64,000 nucleotides of DNA from Hyperoodon ampullatus (GCA_949752795.1 OX457071.1:75605983-75669982), one strand, 5' to 3'. Counted from the stretch's first letter, positions 11,561-23,530 are shown. Notes: generated from the letters alone by a model not told the origin. Numbers and translations are program-made.

Positions 11561-12692
11561 CGCAGCATCACCCAAATGACCGTGGGTAAGCTGTCATTTT
11601 ATAGGTTAAATTTAGGGAATATGGACATACTTGCCCTGAGGAGTCCTCTCTTGCCAGAGTACTGAGCCTTTGCCTTCCTGACTGTGTCGTTCACCACGCC
11701 AGGCCCGTCCTCAGCGTTTCTGAGCTCCTCTCCTCCTCCTCCTAGCTGCCGATGTGGCTGCTCCTGCACTGAGTGCAGTCTTGGGGGATACCCAGGAGAG
11801 GGCGGCAAAACAGAGGCCTGTAGCTCAGTTCCCCTCCTGACACCTGGTAATCTAACAAGGTCATCAGTATAGCTGCATCTCCGTCTCTGTGTAACAGAAA
11901 AATTCAGGAGGGTGAAGTAGCGTGTGGCGTCATGTTGTGCCGGGACCAGTAGATGTTATCTAAAAGTGATACACCAGTAAATAAATTGTTAAGGATTTTA
12001 AAAGTGGTGGAGGAGCAAAACCAAATTGCCAGAGAGAAAAAGAAGATTTGGCCCACAGAGCCAAAGGAGGAGAGGCCGGGAGCCCTGAGGTGCGTGGGCC
12101 CAGGCCTTCATGCACGGAGGGCAGGGATGCACGTTATCACAGCTTGGCGGGGTGGGCAGGATGACTTGGCAACACCTGTTTAAAAATCTAAAATCTCATC
12201 CTCTATGCAGCATCGTCATTTCTGGATGGATTCCACAGAGAGGTCTGTACCTGTCTGGCAGGGTGTTTGTAGGCTGGTGTTTGTAGCGGAGGTGTACTAA
12301 CAGCAGCTGACTGCCCAGCTCTGGGTGCATTTTCTGTAGAGAAGTTAAAATTGATACAAACACGATCAGAAGTCCAGCTCCTCCTATCACCGTGTGTGGG
12401 CTGTTTCAGACAGTGCCAGGGATGGGACACTCCCTTACAAGGTGTGGACTCTCACTGGCCACACACACCAGGGAGTGGACGCTTTGGAGAAGTTATGGCA
12501 GGTGCTTGTTGTGGACCAGAGCTTTATGTGCCGAAGTGGACAGTATTTAAAAGTGCATTTTTGTTAAAAATACAGGAAAACATATTTTTGTTAAAAATGT
12601 GTGTTAAAAGGAAATTGCAGGATAGGAATTGTATGATTCTGTATGTGTGTCTGTATATATATCTGTGTATTTCTGTACATGTAGATGTGTAT

Positions 12693-12708
12693 ACACACAC
12701 ACACACAC
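12693..12708 (+). repeat. (AC)n microsatellite
   Basis: Eight perfect AC dinucleotides following a degenerate TGTGTATATAT-rich stretch from about 12645. Confidence 0.9.
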
Positions 12709-12834
12709 GTATAAGCCTTCTTACACAGATAAAATGATGATACACAAGAAGTGGTTTTCTCTAGATGGTGGGACTGGTGAGCCAGGGGATGTCATTTGAG
12801 AGTTTTTTTAAAAACAGGGAGTTTATATTAACTA

Positions 12835-13044
12835 TTTTTTTTTTTTTTTTTTGCGGTACACGGGCCTCTCACTGTTGTGGCCTCTCCCATTGCGGAGCAC
12901 AGGCTCCGGACGCGCAGGCTCAGTGGCCATGGCTCACGGGCCCAGCCGCTCCACGGCATGTGGGATCTTCCTGGACCGGGGCACGAACCCGCGTCCCCTG
13001 CATCAGCAGGCGGACTCTCAACCACTGCGCCACCAGGGAAGCCC
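12835..13044 (-). mobile_element. CHR-type SINE, antisense
   Basis: Poly-T start (the A-tail on the minus strand), then GCGGTACACGGGCCTCTCAC through to the inverted tRNA-like head ending CCACCAGGGAAGCCC. B-box complement GGGGCACGAACCC is present. The target duplication is not obvious. Confidence 0.92.
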
Positions 13045-13742
13045 TGTACTTTTTAATGCATTTGTTCTCAGTCATTTCAAATGAATACCATTTGCTTTTC
13101 ATCATTCGTAATCATTTCATTTAGTGTATACAGAGTGGAAGTTGTATGTGGAGTATTATACAAGCCTGTATTCTGTACTTAAATTATTTTCTCCAAGCTA
13201 AATTGTCTCCTTGAGCTTCGCCTGATTACCATATGTAGGTGTCATGGGCATTAGGCAAGTCAGTACATGTTTTAGGTCATGCATAGGCTGTGTTGTTGTA
13301 GCTTTACTATGTTTCTTTTCTATAAAGTGAGTTTCTTACAGCCAACATATAGTGGGTCTTGTTTATTAATCCATTCTCATATTCTCTGCATTTTATTTGT
13401 TACATTTAGACTATTGATGTTTAAAGTGATTAGTGATATTATTGGGTTAAAACCTACCATGTTTGTTACTGTTTTCTATCTGTTGCCTGTATCTTTTTTT
13501 CTTTCTTTTCTTGTCTTCCACTCTTTTTCTGCCTTTTATGGTTTTAATTGAGTATGTTATATGATTCCAGCTTTTCTCCTCTTTTCACTGTTTGAGGTAG
13601 TTGCCCTAAGGTTTACAATATCCGTTGACAAGTAGCGTGAGTCTCCTTCCCAGTAGTACCTGCTGCTGGTTGGTTAGTGCAGCACCTAGGTCTTCTTTCC
13701 AGCCCCTCCTAACACTGCTGTCATTATGTCACTCATCCATAA

Positions 13743-13795
13743 GCTATAATCACCTAATACATCATTGCTATAATCACCTAATACATCATTGCTAT
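13743..13795 (+). repeat. Direct duplication of 24 bp
   Basis: Two perfect tandem copies of a 24-bp unit starting gctataatcacctaatac (13743-13766 and 13767-13790) plus a five-base start of a third. It lies inside the old antisense L1. Confidence 0.95.
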
Positions 13796-14602
13796 TACTA
13801 TTTTGAACAAACATTAAACAGAAGAAATAGAAAGTTTTTAAATATCTTCATTTATTTCTTCTACCCCTCTTCCTTTATTTACGTGGATCCAGGTTTCTGA
13901 CTTACATAATTTTTCTTCTTCCTGAAGAACTTCTTTTAACATTTCTTATAAGTCTGGTCTACTAGTGAGAAATTTCCTCAATTTTTGTTCGTCCAAGAAA
14001 GCCTTTATTTCTCCACTTTTGAAGGATAATATTGTTGGGCACAGAATTCTAGGTTTGTGGGTTTTTGTTTCAGAACTTTAAGCATTTCACTCCATACTCC
14101 TGTTGCGTGGTTTCTGGAGAGGTCTGACATAATTCTTATCATTGCTTTTTAGGTGAGGTGACTTTTTTTCCCTCTGGCTTCTTTGAAGATTTTCTCTGTC
14201 TTTGATTTTTTGCCACTTAAATATGATCTGCCTAAGCGTTGTGTTCTGTTTTTTCCTACTTGGTGTTCTGACCTTCCTGGATTTGTGGTTTGGTGTTTGT
14301 CTTCAGTGTGGACAGTTCTCAGTCATTATTACTTCAAATATTCCTTCAATTCCTTTCTCTCTTTCTTCTTCTGGTTTTCCCATCATGTGTGCATTGTACC
14401 TTTTGTGATTGTCCTACAGTTCTTTGGGTATCCTCTTCTGTCTCTGTTTTTCTTTTTTGTCTTTGCATACCAGTTTTGAAGTTTCTGTTGACGTTTCTTC
14501 AAGCTCACTGATCCTTTCCTCGGCTGTATCCAGTCTACTGATGACTTATCAAGGGCATTCTTTATTTCTTTTGCAGTGCTTTAATTTCTAGCATTTCCTT
14601 TT

Positions 14603-14869
14603 TTTTTTTTTTAAGGAGTTTATTAATTAATTAATTTATTTTTTGGCTGTGTTGGGTCTTCGTTTTTGTGCGAGGGCTTTCTCTAGTTGAGGCAAGCGGG
14701 GGCCACTCCCTTGTTGCCGAGCACAGGCTCCAGATGCGCAGGCTCAGTAGTTGTGGCTCACGGGCCTAGTGGCTCCGTGGCATGTGGGATCCTCCCAGAC
14801 CAGGGCTCGAACCCGTGTCCCCTGCATTAGCAGGCAGATTCTCAACCACTGCGCCACCAGGGAAGCCCC
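14603..14869 (-). mobile_element. CHR-1-type SINE, antisense, nested in L1
   Basis: T-rich start, body with GGCTGTGTTGGGTCTTCG and GTTGTGGCTCACGGGC, and inverted tRNA head ending CCACCAGGGAAGCCC. Flanked by a perfect 15-bp duplication ctagcatttcctttt (14588-14602 and 14870-14884). Confidence 0.95.
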
Positions 14870-16039
14870 CTAGCATTTCCTTTTGATTCGTTTTTAGAGT
14901 TTCCATCTCTCTGCTTACCTTACCCATGTACTCTTGCATGTTTTCTACTTGTTTCTTCAGAGTGCTTGGGATACTAATCACAGTTGTTTTAAATTCTCAA
15001 TCTGCTAATTCTAACATCTCTGACATATCTCAATCTGGTTCTGGTGCTTGTTCTTTCTCTTCAAACTGTGTTTTTTGTCTTTTAGCATGACTTGAAATTT
15101 TTTGTTGAAGGTTGGGTATGGTATACTGGGTGAAAGGAACTGAGATAATTAGGGCTTTGGTGTGAGGTTAGATGTTTTTCTGGCCAGGAGCCGGGCTCTG
15201 CCTGCTTTTTCCATTAACCCTGGGGCTGGAGGTAACTCTCCTTTGGTGTGCTCTCTTTGTCTCCCCTGTTTGTTTGGGTTTGTCTGGAGACTTCTGCTTA
15301 ACTAAGGTCTGGGACCTGCAGGCCTGGGTTGTGTCCCCTGTTGTTTTACGGGAGCCCTGCCGATGCGGTGCTGATGTGTGGACGGAGGAGATGTGATCTG
15401 CAGGCCTGTGGTTGCGTCTCAGCTGCGCCTTTCACAAGTGCTTTCCAGCCCCCTCCCCTTTGATGAGGTGGGAAGGCTGGGGGGCGCGAGGTGGGTATTC
15501 TCTCTGGTGAGAGAGTCTCTCTGGAGGGCATGCCTCATTAAGAAGAGCAGAACGTGCTGGCGTAGTTCATAATGGCTACTTTTTCCTTCCTCTGCTGGAA
15601 GATGGGGGAATAGTCTCCATCTTCACTGTGAGAACCTGGTGGGGCTCCTGGAGGGAAAACTCATAAAAGTGTAGCGATTCCCCCTTAAACGGGGCCTCCC
15701 TGGAATTTTTAACCCTCAATTTGTCTATTGTAGTTTGTTTTCCTACCTTGGTACTAGTCTCCCCTGGAGCCTCCTGTGAATTGTGGCCCTCTGGATCTGC
15801 CTGCCTGCCTCTCCAGTTTTGGGGCACAGCAGTTTGCTCTGTGACCTCACTTCTCTGCTGGGTCTAAGAAGAGTTGCTGATTTCAGTTTGTTCAGCTTTT
15901 TACTTGTCATTAGGACAGTGGTGCCCTCCAGGGTCCTTATATGCTGGACCGGAGACCAGAAGTGGCTGTTATTTCCTGTTTGACAACACATCCCCCTTCC
16001 CCATTTCTGTGATATCCCTTTAAATTCTCTGCCATCTCT

Positions 16040-16318
16040 TTTTTTTAAATTTAATTTTATTTATTTACTTTTTATACAGCAGGTTCTCATTAGTTACCTG
16101 TTTTATACATATTCGTGTATACATGTCCATCCCAATCTCCCGGTTCATCCCACACTCCACTTTCCCCCCTTGGTGTCCATACGTTTGTTCTCTACATCTG
16201 TGTCTCTATTTATACCCTGTGAACCAGTTCATCTGTACATTTTTCTAGATTCCACATACACGCGTTAATATACGACACTTGTTTTTCTCTTTCCGACCGA
16301 CTTCACTCTGTAGGACAG
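16040..16318 (-). mobile_element. 5'-truncated antisense L1 3' end
   Basis: Begins with a T-rich tract (16040-16076), then ATACAGCAGGTTCTCATTAG, GGTGTCCATACGTTTGTTCT and CACTCTGTAGGACAG. The same 3' end is seen at 36490-36765. Flanked by a 12-bp duplication with one mismatch: tctgccatctct (16028-16039) and tctgccgtctct (16319-16330). Confidence 0.9.
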
Positions 16319-16339
16319 TCTGCCGTCTCTGACTCTTCT

Positions 16340-16905
16340 TCCTTGTCACCCCACCGCCTGGAAGTCCGGGGACCTGCCCTTGACCCTCCTGTCAGCCCCG
16401 CCCCTTCTCCTTTTCCAGCTCACGCTCTCCTCGGCCATACCGGCCTCCGGCTGACTTCTCCCAGGACCTCAGAGTCAGTGTCTTCAAAACTGAATCTCTT
16501 TTCTTCTCCTACAAACACACCCACCCTCCCCTCTTCAGTTTGTGTGTGTGTGCGCACATGTGCGTGCGTTCATTGCTCTGATTAAATGGCTCCTACGCAC
16601 GCGGTTGCTCAAGCCAGAGACCTGCATGTTAGTCCAGGCTGTTCTTTCTCCCTCAGCCTCCAAATCCGGTCACTCACAGTCCTGAAACTTCTTCATCTAA
16701 AAGTAGAAGAAGCTTAGGTCTGGCTCCTGGTCTTAGAGCCCCTGCAGTTGCCCCCGTTCAGACCCTCGCTGGGTGACCCCCGCCCTCTGTGTGCTGCGTC
16801 CACTCTGCTCACCGGCAGCCTGGCAGGTTCCAGGCACCAGGTCAGTCCTCTGGTGTCTGTAGAAGTGATGTCCCACGTCTCCCAGGCCGCAAGCAACCCC
16901 ATAAG
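16340..16905 (+). mobile_element. L2 LINE fragment
   Basis: Contains the diagnostic L2 order: caagccagagacctgcatgt, ctttctccctcagcctccaa, ccaaatccggtcactcac, then a cytosine-rich tract. GC content and divergence are typical of this old family. A GTGTGTGTGTGCGC microsatellite lies at 16540-16570. Confidence 0.6.
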
Positions 16906-18215
16906 ATATTAGGTTATCCTCGTTAGGACAATCCACTAGTCCTCTTTAGATTATTTTTCTTAATCTCAGCTTATAAAACTGTCTTGTTTTGAAATGTATG
17001 CCTATAATTTATACACATACCCATGTTACGGTTGAATACTCCAGTCATCTTATTGACGGGGATGCACAATCAGAATGTTGGGAGGCCCCATGCCTGAGGG
17101 CACGGCCCCCCTCCTCAGGCTCGCGGGCCTGCACCCCCGCGCGGTGTCGGCGTCTCTGCCCCTTTCCCGCCTCCCTGCGTCCTGAGCGCTCGTTTACCCC
17201 CTGGTCACTGCAGTGGCTCTGCTGCCTCGTGCCTTCGCACGTCGCTCGCACCGCGGCCTCTCCTGGGCTCCCCTCCCATCTCCGCCGCACAAGGAGGCCC
17301 TGGCCCTCGCCGCCCCACTGTGCGTGCCCTGCCCTCCCTCCCTCAACACCGGCCCCTGAGCCTGCTGGGTGCCCGCTGCTCTGGGCCCTTCCGTCTCTGC
17401 CCCCTTCCACCCCCGGCGTCTAGCGGGCCAGTCGACGGCTGCGTGAGTGAACGAATCAGTGAGCGAGGGCGCTGGACCGCTGAGGCTCTTACTCCACTGA
17501 GGCTGCTTTTATGAAACAGGGATTAGAAGCTAAGTTGTAAATTGGTGGATTCTGTACCGAAATCTCACTTGCGGTGCAGTTTATACTCACTCACTAAATC
17601 CGGTCCCCCAGTTAGTAAGGAGCGTAAGTTTGTACATATTTGGTTAATCCCAGGAAGTAGAAATAGATTCAGTACCTACTGTCTTTCTAGAGCTCTTCTT
17701 TCTGGCTATGGTTATAAGGTTTGGCCTGACGTAATGATTCAGAAACATTCACATCACGCATTCTGGGTGTACTTTGGTTTATGTTGGAATAAAAAACATA
17801 AAAAAGTTGTTTTGGGGTGAAGAGTGATTAATATTACGAGAATATTATCCTTCATTTAAGATATATAACAAAAAGATAAATTAAGATCTGATTGTTTATA
17901 TGACAGAGCTTCGGAGCTTTTTCCATTAACAAATATTTTACCGGACGTGACATGTGACCCTTTTTTTAGAATATAACACATTTCATAGAGCGAGTTTTAC
18001 CACTACAGTTCCAACTGGTATTACTCTAACTACAGTTATAATCAGACTGCTGTTCTTCTGAAGAAGACTGAGTCTGAACGTCCCTCAGAAGATAGAAACC
18101 TACCATGGGTTTTCAATCCTTTCTTGGCTCGTAAATTGTCAACGAGAAGTTAGCTGAATTTACCTCAAGAAACTGAAGCAAACGGAACTGTGATTGAGCT
18201 TCTCTTCCTCTGTAG

Positions 18216-18369
18216 GTACGACAGCGAGCCCAGTTTGTACTGCCCGTTTTTCTCCCTGGGCGCGTGCATGGAAGGCCTGAATATCCTGTTTACCAGGCTG
18301 TTAGGGGTTTCGCTGTACGTGGAGCAGCCCGCAGAGGGAGAGGTGTGGTGTGAAGACGTTCGGAAACTG
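18216..18369 (+). CDS. MIPEP: MIPEP internal coding exon (about residues 369-420)
   Basis: This exon follows a TCTGTAG acceptor at 18209-18215. Its first base completes the Arg codon begun at 765-766, and it then reads [20 protein letters not shown] and on to EDVRKL. The donor is gtaagc at 18370. It encodes helical core sequence upstream of the metal site. Compared with human MIPEP from memory there are conservative changes, such as N-I to D-S after the first Tyr and S to C before EDVRKL. It is 154 nt long (1 + 51 codons), so it is not a multiple of three. The intron before it is 17.4 kb. Confidence 0.96.
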
Positions 18370-19897
18370 GTAAGCGGCCCGGTTGGAGTGAAGAAGCCGC
18401 GTTCCTTGTCTCCCGGGTTTGGTACTGAGTTAACAGCAGTTTCATCTCAAGTTAGCTTTGCCCCGATGTTGCTTATCTTTGCTTGATGCAAGATTCAAAT
18501 CGCCACATCTGATTTAGGATGCTATAAAAGAAACACTTTTCTCTAAACATCAGTTGTTGCCTGAAATTAATTAATGTAAACATTTAACAGCAGAGTTATT
18601 TCTCTGAAAAAAAAATATGTTTTTAAGGAAGTTGGTAGAAGGTTGAGTCTTTTATGTTGACAAACCCTGGTTAAACGAACGTGCGTCATTGCCCTTCACG
18701 TCCCCGCTGTGCCAGGTGTCGCCTCTGTTAAGTCCAGCTCCCTCAGGCACCTGCCACCCCTTCCCGCCCGCCCGCGGGGCTCACGTTCGCGCCAGATGCT
18801 AGCCTGCGGCCTGTGTTCTTGGTGAGACTCCTTGGACAGTCAGTCCGAGCCTGGGATCCACCCTCTGTCAGGGCCGCTTCGTGTGAGCTGCGACTGTCGT
18901 TGTTTTTTCCTGCTAAGATTTTGAGGCTTTATGGGCCCTAAGGTGGTGGTGTTCTCCTGTTTTACTCTTTGCTCGTGTGCTTAGCACACGGTTCACCAGA
19001 AACGCGAACTGTCTTGTGGCCTCTTGGCTGCGCTTCGTGCTCGTAGAGCAGGTGGCGGTGGAGTCGGGAGATCAGCGGGGAGCGTGGCTGTCACTGCGCG
19101 TCACAAAATGACAGCGGTGGGTAATGTGCAGACACAGCGTGAAGAGAGTGAAAGGGCACGATGTGGGCGATGAAGAGCTTCCCCAGCTCAGGAGGGAGCC
19201 CCTTGCGGCCTTGTTCATGGCCGTTGCCCAGAAGCCTTGAGCAGTCCCCGACACCAGGTAGATGCTTGGTAGACGCTTGCTGGAGTAATGAACTTACGCT
19301 TGCAGGAAGCCCTAAAGCATAAGGTTGCCGTTCTTTATGGCAGAGGCCCCAGGTTGTGCAAAGATGGAGACCAGCTCTCCTGCGAGCTGGGCCTCTTGGA
19401 AGCCTGATCTGGGAGAAGGATGTCAGTGGCGGTATTACTTACCGCTCTTCAGCTGAAGGCAGACACTGCGTATTGTTCCTATATCCCAGGGTTATAGTTG
19501 GTGTGCTCGCGTATCCTTATGTCCTAAGATTGGAGGAGCTATAATTTTGTTGCTAAAATGGTCCAGCCAGCACCCCTTCCCACCTCTTGCGGGTGGTGTG
19601 GGCCCAGTGGCAGAGCCGCGTCGCTGGGGACTGCCAGTCAGGACGCAGGGCTTGTGGAGGAGGGTATCTTCTTCCAACAGAATTCCCAAATCATAGTTGT
19701 CCTGGAGATGCAGGAGAAGAGGTTGAGGGCAAAGGGGAAGCCACCTCGAGGTCACATGGGACGTAGGAAGTAATGAAACGTCTATATTTGTGGCTCTGGG
19801 TGTTTTGTGAACAGGTTCTTGTGCTAGGAATGTGTTTCTTCTTTTAGAGTTTCTAAAGGCCTCATTCCCCACTAAATTCGTTTTTTTTCCCCCCTAG
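18370..19897 (+). other. MIPEP: MIPEP intron, 1.5 kb
   Basis: Short intron, moderately GC-rich in 18690-18900 and 19000-19260. A fragment resembling the 3' end of a MIR or L2 element may lie near 19240-19290. No confident repeat or gene otherwise. It ends in a strong polypyrimidine tract at 19881-19895. Confidence 0.85.
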
Positions 19898-20020
<123 letters not shown>

Positions 20021-20087
20021 TAATTTGTATTGATGTGAACTTTATACCTCACTTTTGTAGTTCCTAATATTTAGAAGGCATCACTGA

Positions 20088-20284
20088 GGACTTCCCTGGC
20101 GGTCCAGTGGTTAAGACTTTGCCTTCCAATGCAGGGGGTGCGGGTTCGATCCCTGTTTGGGGAGCTAAGATCCCACATGCCTTGTGGCCAAAAAAACCAA
20201 AACATAAAACAGAAGCAGTATTGTTAACAAATTCCGTAAAGACTTTAAAAATGGTCCACATCAAAAAAATCTTAAAAAAAAAAA
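20088..20284 (+). mobile_element. tRNA-derived SINE (CHR-2-like)
   Basis: Head GGACTTCCCTGGCGGTCCAG, B-box GGGTTCGATCCC, then AGCTAAGATCCCACATGCC and an A-rich tail. Flanked by a 13-bp duplication with one mismatch: aaggcatcactga (20075-20087) and aaggcattactga (20285-20297). Confidence 0.93.
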
Positions 20285-20416
20285 AAGGCATTACTGATGA
20301 TGGCTAAATATATAAATTTGAAATTAGGGTAGAATTTAAAGCTAATAAAACTTATGAAGGTAATTACATAAATCTGTATCTGTCTTTTTTATCTGGGTCA
20401 TAATGTCAGTAATAAT

Positions 20417-20640
20417 GGTAGCTGACATTTGACCGGCCCTTCTGTGTGCCCGCCAGTGCTCTGAGTCCTTTTTCACGTCACATCTTTGAAAGTTCACGTC
20501 AGCCTTTTGGACTGGACACTGACATTATGGGGAAGCTGAGGTCAGAGAGGTGAGGTCACTACTCGCCCAGAGTCCCACAGTTAGAAGCTCTAGGATTTGA
20601 ACCCAGACTTTCTGACTAGAGCCCCAGCTCTCAGCCACTT
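20417..20640 (-). mobile_element. MIR SINE, antisense, near full length
   Basis: Starts atggtagctgacatttgacc and continues through ccagtgctctgagtcctttt, ggggaagctgaggtcagaga, actcgcccagagtcccacag and ggatttgaacccag. These are the MIR landmarks in antisense order. Confidence 0.85.
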
Positions 20641-21099
20641 TCCATACTTGACATGGACCTAGTTTCAAATGGCACAAGATGTGTCCCTGGGGAGCCCCTA
20701 TCAACCACCAGTTCACTCCTTATGCGGAAAAGTGAGGTTCAGTTCCTTGAGCTGCAAACCAGGTTTCCTGGTCGATCAGCTTCAAGCAGTTTTGGGCAGC
20801 TTGATTGGAATTGTCAGGAATTCGGGTTATTAAGTTACAACAGAAATAATGGTACCTTATATTTAAATAGTGATTTCACAGTTTCCAAAGCAATTTTAGC
20901 AGATGTGAGCTTATGTATCTGGGCAGCTGCTCTGGCGTTTGACAGGGGGGAGGTGAGTCTGGTGCAGGTGAACCGGTTTCCCAGGTGATTCGGCTACTAG
21001 ATCTGGACGGCGGGACCAGAGTCTGGGTCGTCGACCTCTGCGTCCTCTGTTCGTTCTCTCTGCTTGAAAGGCTGGAGAATCCGGGTTAGTGCTCTGAGC

Positions 21100-21290
21100 C
21101 CCAGCTCCTGGCTGCCAGCCTGGGTGGTTCAGGTTTGAGATGCCGCAGCCCTAGCTGTGTGCCCTTGGACACGTGACTTAGTATTTCCAAGACTCAGTTT
21201 GTTTTCTCATCTGAAAAATGAAATACTTGCCTCATAGACTCATTGTGAAGAGTAAGTGATGAAGTGTATGCGAACTGGGAGAGATACTCC
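21100..21290 (+). mobile_element. MIR SINE, sense
   Basis: Reads ctagctgtgtgcccttggac, agactcagtttgttttctca, tctgaaaaatgaaatacttg and cctcatagactcattgtgaa, the classic MIR core and 3' part. Confidence 0.85.
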
Positions 21291-21435
21291 AGGTTCCTTG
21301 CTTTGTCACGGTTGAGAGCTCGTCACCCTCCAAGTGATGGAGACGGTGGTGTGCAAAGTGTCTCCTGGTTCATCGCCTGACACAGAAGGGGCTCCGTTAA
21401 CGTCAGTGCCCCCCCGCGGTCCACGGCTGTCCCTT

Positions 21436-21545
21436 CCTACCTGCCGTGAGCACCTTGAGGGCGTAGGGCTAAGCTCAGTGGTGACTCTGTCCCCGGTATC
21501 TGGTATAGCATCACCCAACACATACTTTTGGAGTGAGGGAATGAG
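21436..21545 (+). mobile_element. L2 LINE 3' end
   Basis: gtgagcaccttgagggcgta, then ctctgtccccggtatctggt and an acatacttttggagtgaggg tail match the L2 3' UTR pattern. Confidence 0.6.
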
Positions 21546-21748
21546 TTCATCAGCACAAGCTCAGTGTATTATTGGTGTTTTAAAAAAAAATAATATGTTA
21601 GCAAAATAAAAAGTATTGGGTTAAAAGTGTCTGTAACTAAATAAGTAGAAGAATGGAATTAAGGTAAAATTTGTACTCACACATTTTGATACAGCTTTAT
21701 ATTGCCCTTCAGTTGACCTCAGCCTCTCTTCACTGTGTTTTCTTAAAG

Positions 21749-21953
21749 GACTGCCATTTCACCATCCGTGGGGGCCGATTAAAGGAAGACGGGGGCTATC
21801 AGCTCCCACTGGTCGTTCTGATGCTGAGTCTTCCCCATTCCTCAAAGAATTCGCCAACGTTATTAACTCCTGGGATGATGGAAAATCTTTTCCATGAAAT
21901 GGGACACGCCATGCATTCAATGCTGGGACGGACTCGTTATCAGCATGTCACTG
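21749..21953 (+). CDS. MIPEP: MIPEP catalytic exon with HEMGH zinc motif (about residues 447-515)
   Basis: This exon carries the M3 active site. It starts [15 protein letters not shown] after the acceptor ending AAAG at 21748 and ends with ACT plus one base of a split Gly codon; the donor is gtgagc. HEMGH is encoded at 21893-21907. The two His codons (21893 and 21905) are zinc ligands and the Glu codon (21896) is the catalytic base, corresponding to about residues 495, 499 and 496 of the human enzyme. The flanking [20 protein letters not shown] is essentially identical to other mammals, so the encoded enzyme should be active. The 205-nt length is not divisible by three. Confidence 0.97.
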
Positions 21954-23116
21954 GTGAGCCAAGAAGAGGGGACTTGAAACATGTACATTTCATTTTAAAT
22001 TGGAAAAAGCTTTTCATTTAGAAAATCTGTGGTCATTTATCACAGATGGCGTCATCTTGTCCTTCCAACTGTGATGCTACCCGATCTTCGTTACATTTTT
22101 TTCCATCCTTGACAACAGTTCTCACCAAGGAATGTCTCAGTTGCCTGTCTTTTCAGTTTGTACCATTTTACATTTTGTCCTATATTATGTGGAATTTCAG
22201 TCTGTGGCCGTGTGTATGAATAAGCGTATCTCCTTAGCCAGGAGCACAGACTTAGCAAGTGAATAAGTGAATGAACCGTTGCCTCTTTTTATCCAAAACC
22301 AACCTCAAGGCATGTTGAAAAGGTTTGACCAGGTGCTTTGTATTTCTTCTCGCTTTCCCCTGCGTAAAGCTGTGGTGCCCCTGCTGGCGGGTTGCCGTGT
22401 CGGGTGACGCCCCAGGCTTCCCTCCTGCTTATCCTCTCTGAGTCTTAAGCTTGCGATCAGACAGGGTCAGTCAGCCTTAGACCACCTGGGCAAGTGTTGG
22501 TCTTCGGTATTTAGTAAATAACTTTACACACGGTCTTTTGGGGGAGGAGGAGGTATTTGAAAAGACTGCGGTAGACGGACCGGACAGAATCATAAAGTGT
22601 CACCGAGACGTGCTTACAGGATTTGTTCTTTAAATAATTTGAGTTTGAAATGTTGCTTTTCTGTATTGAGGATTGACCTTGTTACCAGAAGCAATCAATA
22701 GATAAAGTACTTTTAAAAGAAATGAAGGATACGGGCACTTGGTGATGGAATTCATGAATTAAATTCAATTGCTGTCTTAATTAAGTAAGAATGTTGTAAT
22801 TTGTGTTTCAGGTATAGCCCAGCATAGCTGAAGACAGTTTTGTTTGTAGAGGGTGTGAGCCGTTGCTTTACAAGGTGTTCTATCCAGCTGTGCAAATATT
22901 TTGTTTTACTTCTGATACGTGGGAAAATAAGAGATTATTACAAACTTTTCTGTAAATATGTGCAATAATTTTGTAGAAGTAAAATATCGACTTAATGAAT
23001 TAAAGATTATCATAGTTCATCAGAAGTACAAATAAAACATTTTAAAAGAGTGTTTGTAGTAGGATGAACGTGTTGATGTGATTCATGCCCACTTTTTTCT
23101 TTCTCCCCCATTTTAG
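21954..23116 (+). other. MIPEP: MIPEP intron, 1.2 kb
   Basis: Intron splitting the Gly codon between the HEMGH exon and the third-ligand exon. It is mostly AT-rich, and no interspersed repeat is recognised. Confidence 0.85.
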
Positions 23117-23226
23117 GGACCAGGTGCCCCACTGACTTTGCTGAGGTCCCTTCTATTCTGATGGAGTACTTTGCAAATGATTACCGAGTGGTTCACCAGT
23201 TTGCCCGACATTACCAGACGGGGCAG
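23117..23226 (+). CDS. MIPEP: MIPEP exon with third zinc ligand (about residues 515-551)
   Basis: The exon begins with GG, completing the Gly codon split at 21953, and reads [20 protein letters not shown] and on to HYQTGQ. The acceptor is ttttag (23111-23116) and the donor gtaggg. The Glu codon at 23143-23145 lies 25 residues after the second His of HEMGH, the spacing of the third zinc ligand in M3 peptidases (about residue 524). The metal site is therefore encoded across two exons. Recalled human sequence has VVNQ where this reads VVHQ. The exon is followed by the largest intron in the window (25.9 kb). Confidence 0.96.
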
Positions 23227-23379
23227 GTAGGGAGCGTTGACTTTCTTTACCGTCCTCTGGGGCGCGGGGGTGGCTTTTGTGACCTGCGGGCTAGCGGGAA
23301 CTCTGACTGCTTTCTCAGAACCTTCTCCGAACCAGAATCCTTCTACCGTTTCCTGACTCCCTTTCTTCAGCTGTAGCTA

Positions 23380-23530
23380 CAGTCATGTGTGGGCAACAAG
23401 TAGCTGCCCTTTATTATATGCCCAGTAACATCCCGTCTGCTCCTCAGAGCCGCCCCCTGAGGAAGGCGCTGTGTCCTGTTTCCAGAGGGGGACACAAGCC
23501 TCAAAGCCTGTCTCACCTCAAAAAAGCCTT
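23380..23530 (-). mobile_element. Possible MIR-like fragment
   Basis: The order ttatatgcccagtaaca, cgccccctgaggaaggcgct, tttccagagggggacacaag resembles a degraded antisense MIR. Weak assignment. Confidence 0.3.

Larger units (their letters stand above)
13300..16020 (-). mobile_element. Old antisense L1, 5' half (ORF2 start, ORF1, 5' UTR), interrupted
   Basis: Antisense L1 motifs occur in order: ttcttacagccaacatatag..gggtcttg (endonuclease region, ~13335), the 'ataagtctggtct..gtgagaaatt' stretch (~13940), 'attgttgggcacagaattctagg' (~14030), and the 5' UTR-like 'gaaggttgggtatggtatactgggtgaaaggaactgag' segment (~15105). It is heavily mutated with no usable ORF. A younger CHR SINE sits inside it at 14603-14869, and a truncated L1 abuts its 5' end at 16040. 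Confidence 0.75.
767..18215 (+). other. MIPEP: MIPEP intron, 17.4 kb
   Basis: GT..AG intron between the exons ending at 766 and starting at 18216. It contains the L2, SINE, minisatellite, mariner, MIR and L1 features listed separately. Stretches with nothing recognisable are about 1210-2460, 2625-5260, 5840-6085, 6865-8555, 10690-11390, 11600-12690, 13050-13300 and 16910-18215. Of these, 3360-3800 and 17080-17440 are GC-rich, and the latter may be more degraded L2. No protein gene was found in either strand. Confidence 0.9.
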
